DNA from: Haplomitrium mnioides
Taxonomy: Eukaryota; Marchantiophyta; Haplomitriopsida; Calobryales
Assembly: GCA_049999725.1 (NCBI GenBank)
Contig: JBNGIS010032798.1
Coordinates: forward strand, 1 to 20,836
Direction of reading: 5' to 3'
Length of the DNA stretch: 20,836 bases
Below are positions 19,700 to 20,836 of the stretch, one piece after another. The translations under genes and the position numbers were made by a program. How positions within the stretch are numbered: the first letter of the stretch is position 1; each line of letters starts with the position of its first letter. The notes below the pieces were generated by a model, which was given only the letters and a program-made list of their open reading frames with translations, ran no database searches and was not told where the DNA came from.

Positions 19700-19990
19700 T
19701 GCTTGAGTACTAGAACTTTTATTATTATAGTCCATCACAATGATCCTTTTCTCCTTGCTGGACTATATATTTAAGGCTTTTGCACTATAAATTGGAGTCT
19801 TCAAGTGGTAAGCAATAAGGCCAACAAGATTCTTATAATCCACCAACAACAATATATGATAAACAAGCTTGTAGAGTTTGGGATGCCCTCTTTCCATCTT
19901 GCTTATACTCCTTTATGTGCATGAGACAAATTTGTTTGCAAACACATCTACACTTGACCCCAATAGTTCCCAATTCCCTCTAGTTCAAAT
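19700..19990 (+). pseudogene. Ty1/Copia reverse transcriptase relic, fragment A
   Basis: Plus-strand fragments in three frames. IIIVHHNDPFLLAG at 19721-19762 sits where Copia enzymes have the catalytic YVDD; the catalytic motif is lost (HHND at 19733-19744). LRLLHY follows at 19771-19788. Then HQQQYMINKLVEFGM and HLAYTPLCA lie at 19841-19922, matching the ISQxKY...LLxxFGM...TP region. Frameshifts and stop codons show long decay. It aligns with part of fragment B downstream. Confidence 0.65.
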
Positions 19991-20032
19991 GAGTTTTTAG
20001 TCTTTAAGAAACATATGTCATCCACTTTTTAA

Positions 20033-20700
20033 ATGACTAACTTAAGGTCTTTGGACTATATATCTAGCTTCTCAAATTCCACCAAAAACAATGTATTTTT
20101 GACAACCTTGGAGACTTTGGGATGGCCTCTTGCCATGCTACTTTTACTTCTTTTGTCTCTTGGAAAAATTTTTCTGCTAATGCATCCAAACTTGAACTCA
20201 ATATTACCCAACCCTATTGTCAACAATTTTCTTATACCACTCTGGTTAGTAGCCTCATGTATGCTAACACTACTATCACACCTCACATTGCTTTTGCAAT
20301 TGGACGACAATGCATGTTCATGTGTGATTCTTCAATTGAGCACTCGAATGTTGGGTTACATGTGTTGGTCTATCAAAAATGCACTTATGATCTTGGTATG
20401 ACATCAATTGAGCACTTGAATGTTGGGTTACATGTGTTGCTCTATCAAAAATGCATTTATGATCATGGTATGACATTCAACGGATCTCTCACTAAAACAA
20501 TACTTTTGAGAGATAGTCAGATTTTGATCATAGAGATTGCAAGGAATGATCAATGATAAAAAATTACATGAGGGATTATTTTCAACATGGAAAAGAGAGC
20601 TCTCTTATGGCATTCCAAAAATTAGACACGAGTAGCACAATCTATGACTAAAGCATAATATCTTGCACTTCATGAAGCAATCAAGGAGAATAGCCGTTAC
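20033..20700 (+). pseudogene. Ty1/Copia RT-RNase H relic, fragment B
   Basis: Starts with MTNLRSLDY, then after a frameshift FHQKQCIFDNLGDFGMASCH (20077-20136), LVSSLMYA (20242-20265) and HIAFAIG, the conserved end of the Copia reverse transcriptase. RNase H follows: DLGMT, FNGSL, then FNMEKRALLWHSK (about 20581-20619), and a relic of the STTEAEY region at 20641-20661, with stops at 20623-20625 and 20656-20658. The order is the usual Copia order. Frameshifts plus stops make it nonfunctional. It includes a 72-bp internal duplication. Confidence 0.8.
20332..20475 (+). repeat. 72-bp tandem duplication inside the Copia relic
   Basis: Copies at 20332-20403 and 20404-20475 are directly adjacent and differ at four positions. 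Each encodes SIEHxNVGLHVL..YQKC.YD.GMT, so 24 codons between the reverse transcriptase end and RNase H are doubled in frame. Confidence 0.95.
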
Positions 20701-20836
20701 TTTGAACCAAGAACAGGCTACTCAGAGCATGAACTTTTTTTTGGGAAAAATTGTGATTTTTCATATTAAAAAACATAAAAAACGAGGTTAATTTTTTAAA
20801 ACAAAAAGTGCATGAGTTTTTTGGGTTTGTTTTTGG
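20701..20836. other. AT-rich right edge, nothing recognised
   Basis: A and T homopolymer-rich sequence after the Copia relic. It could include the end of that element, but no LTR terminus is identifiable. Confidence 0.4.

Noticed and set aside
20056-20310. 84-codon minus-strand frame
   Set aside because: It lies opposite the Copia relic, whose plus-strand motifs explain the region.
1-20836. tRNA, rRNA or telomeric repeats
   Set aside because: No cloverleaf-like sequence or TTTAGGG arrays were noticed by eye; a covariance-model search was not possible here.

Overview
The window looks like nuclear DNA of a land plant: one plant-type GRAS transcription-factor gene sits between a satellite array on the left and decayed Ty3/Gypsy and Ty1/Copia retrotransposons on the right. 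The GRAS protein has no DELLA-type N-terminus and does not match an angiosperm subfamily I can name. A bryophyte, perhaps a moss, is my best guess, but that is inference. Four runs of N show this is draft assembly.

Layout. 1-10250: about 110 tandem units of 92-93 bp, with higher-order organisation and CpG-decay variation; the minus strand of the 93-bp units reads as a 31-residue peptide repeat. 10251-10540: AT-rich flank. 10540-13181: GC-richer regulatory and leader region, with a candidate upstream transcribed leader (TATA 10443, small ORF 10544-10690, strong donor 10697), purine-rich tracts, a G-box/TATA promoter (11959-11992), an ATG-free first exon, a probable 5'-UTR intron (12155-12920) full of microsatellites, and a second leader exon with a 16-codon uORF. 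13182-15308: the single-exon GRAS coding sequence, 708 aa. 15309-17460: 3' UTR and intergenic sequence with CT tracts and an ~82-bp imperfect duplication. 17460-18800: AT-rich, nothing recognised. 18840-19440 (minus): Gypsy integrase relic. 19700-20700 (plus): two tandem Copia relics.

The GRAS gene is the only convincing intact protein-coding gene. Its product is a predicted nuclear transcriptional regulator. Two points deserve attention. First, a 17/21 match to the canonical miR171 target lies at the position in the first leucine heptad repeat that corresponds to the miR171 site of HAM-class GRAS genes. Second, the satellite keeps an open peptide frame across its leftmost 2 kb, broken only by two point-substitution stops, and elsewhere has a multi-unit period of about 2042 bp. 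I see no CRISPR array, tRNA, rRNA or bacterial-type system.
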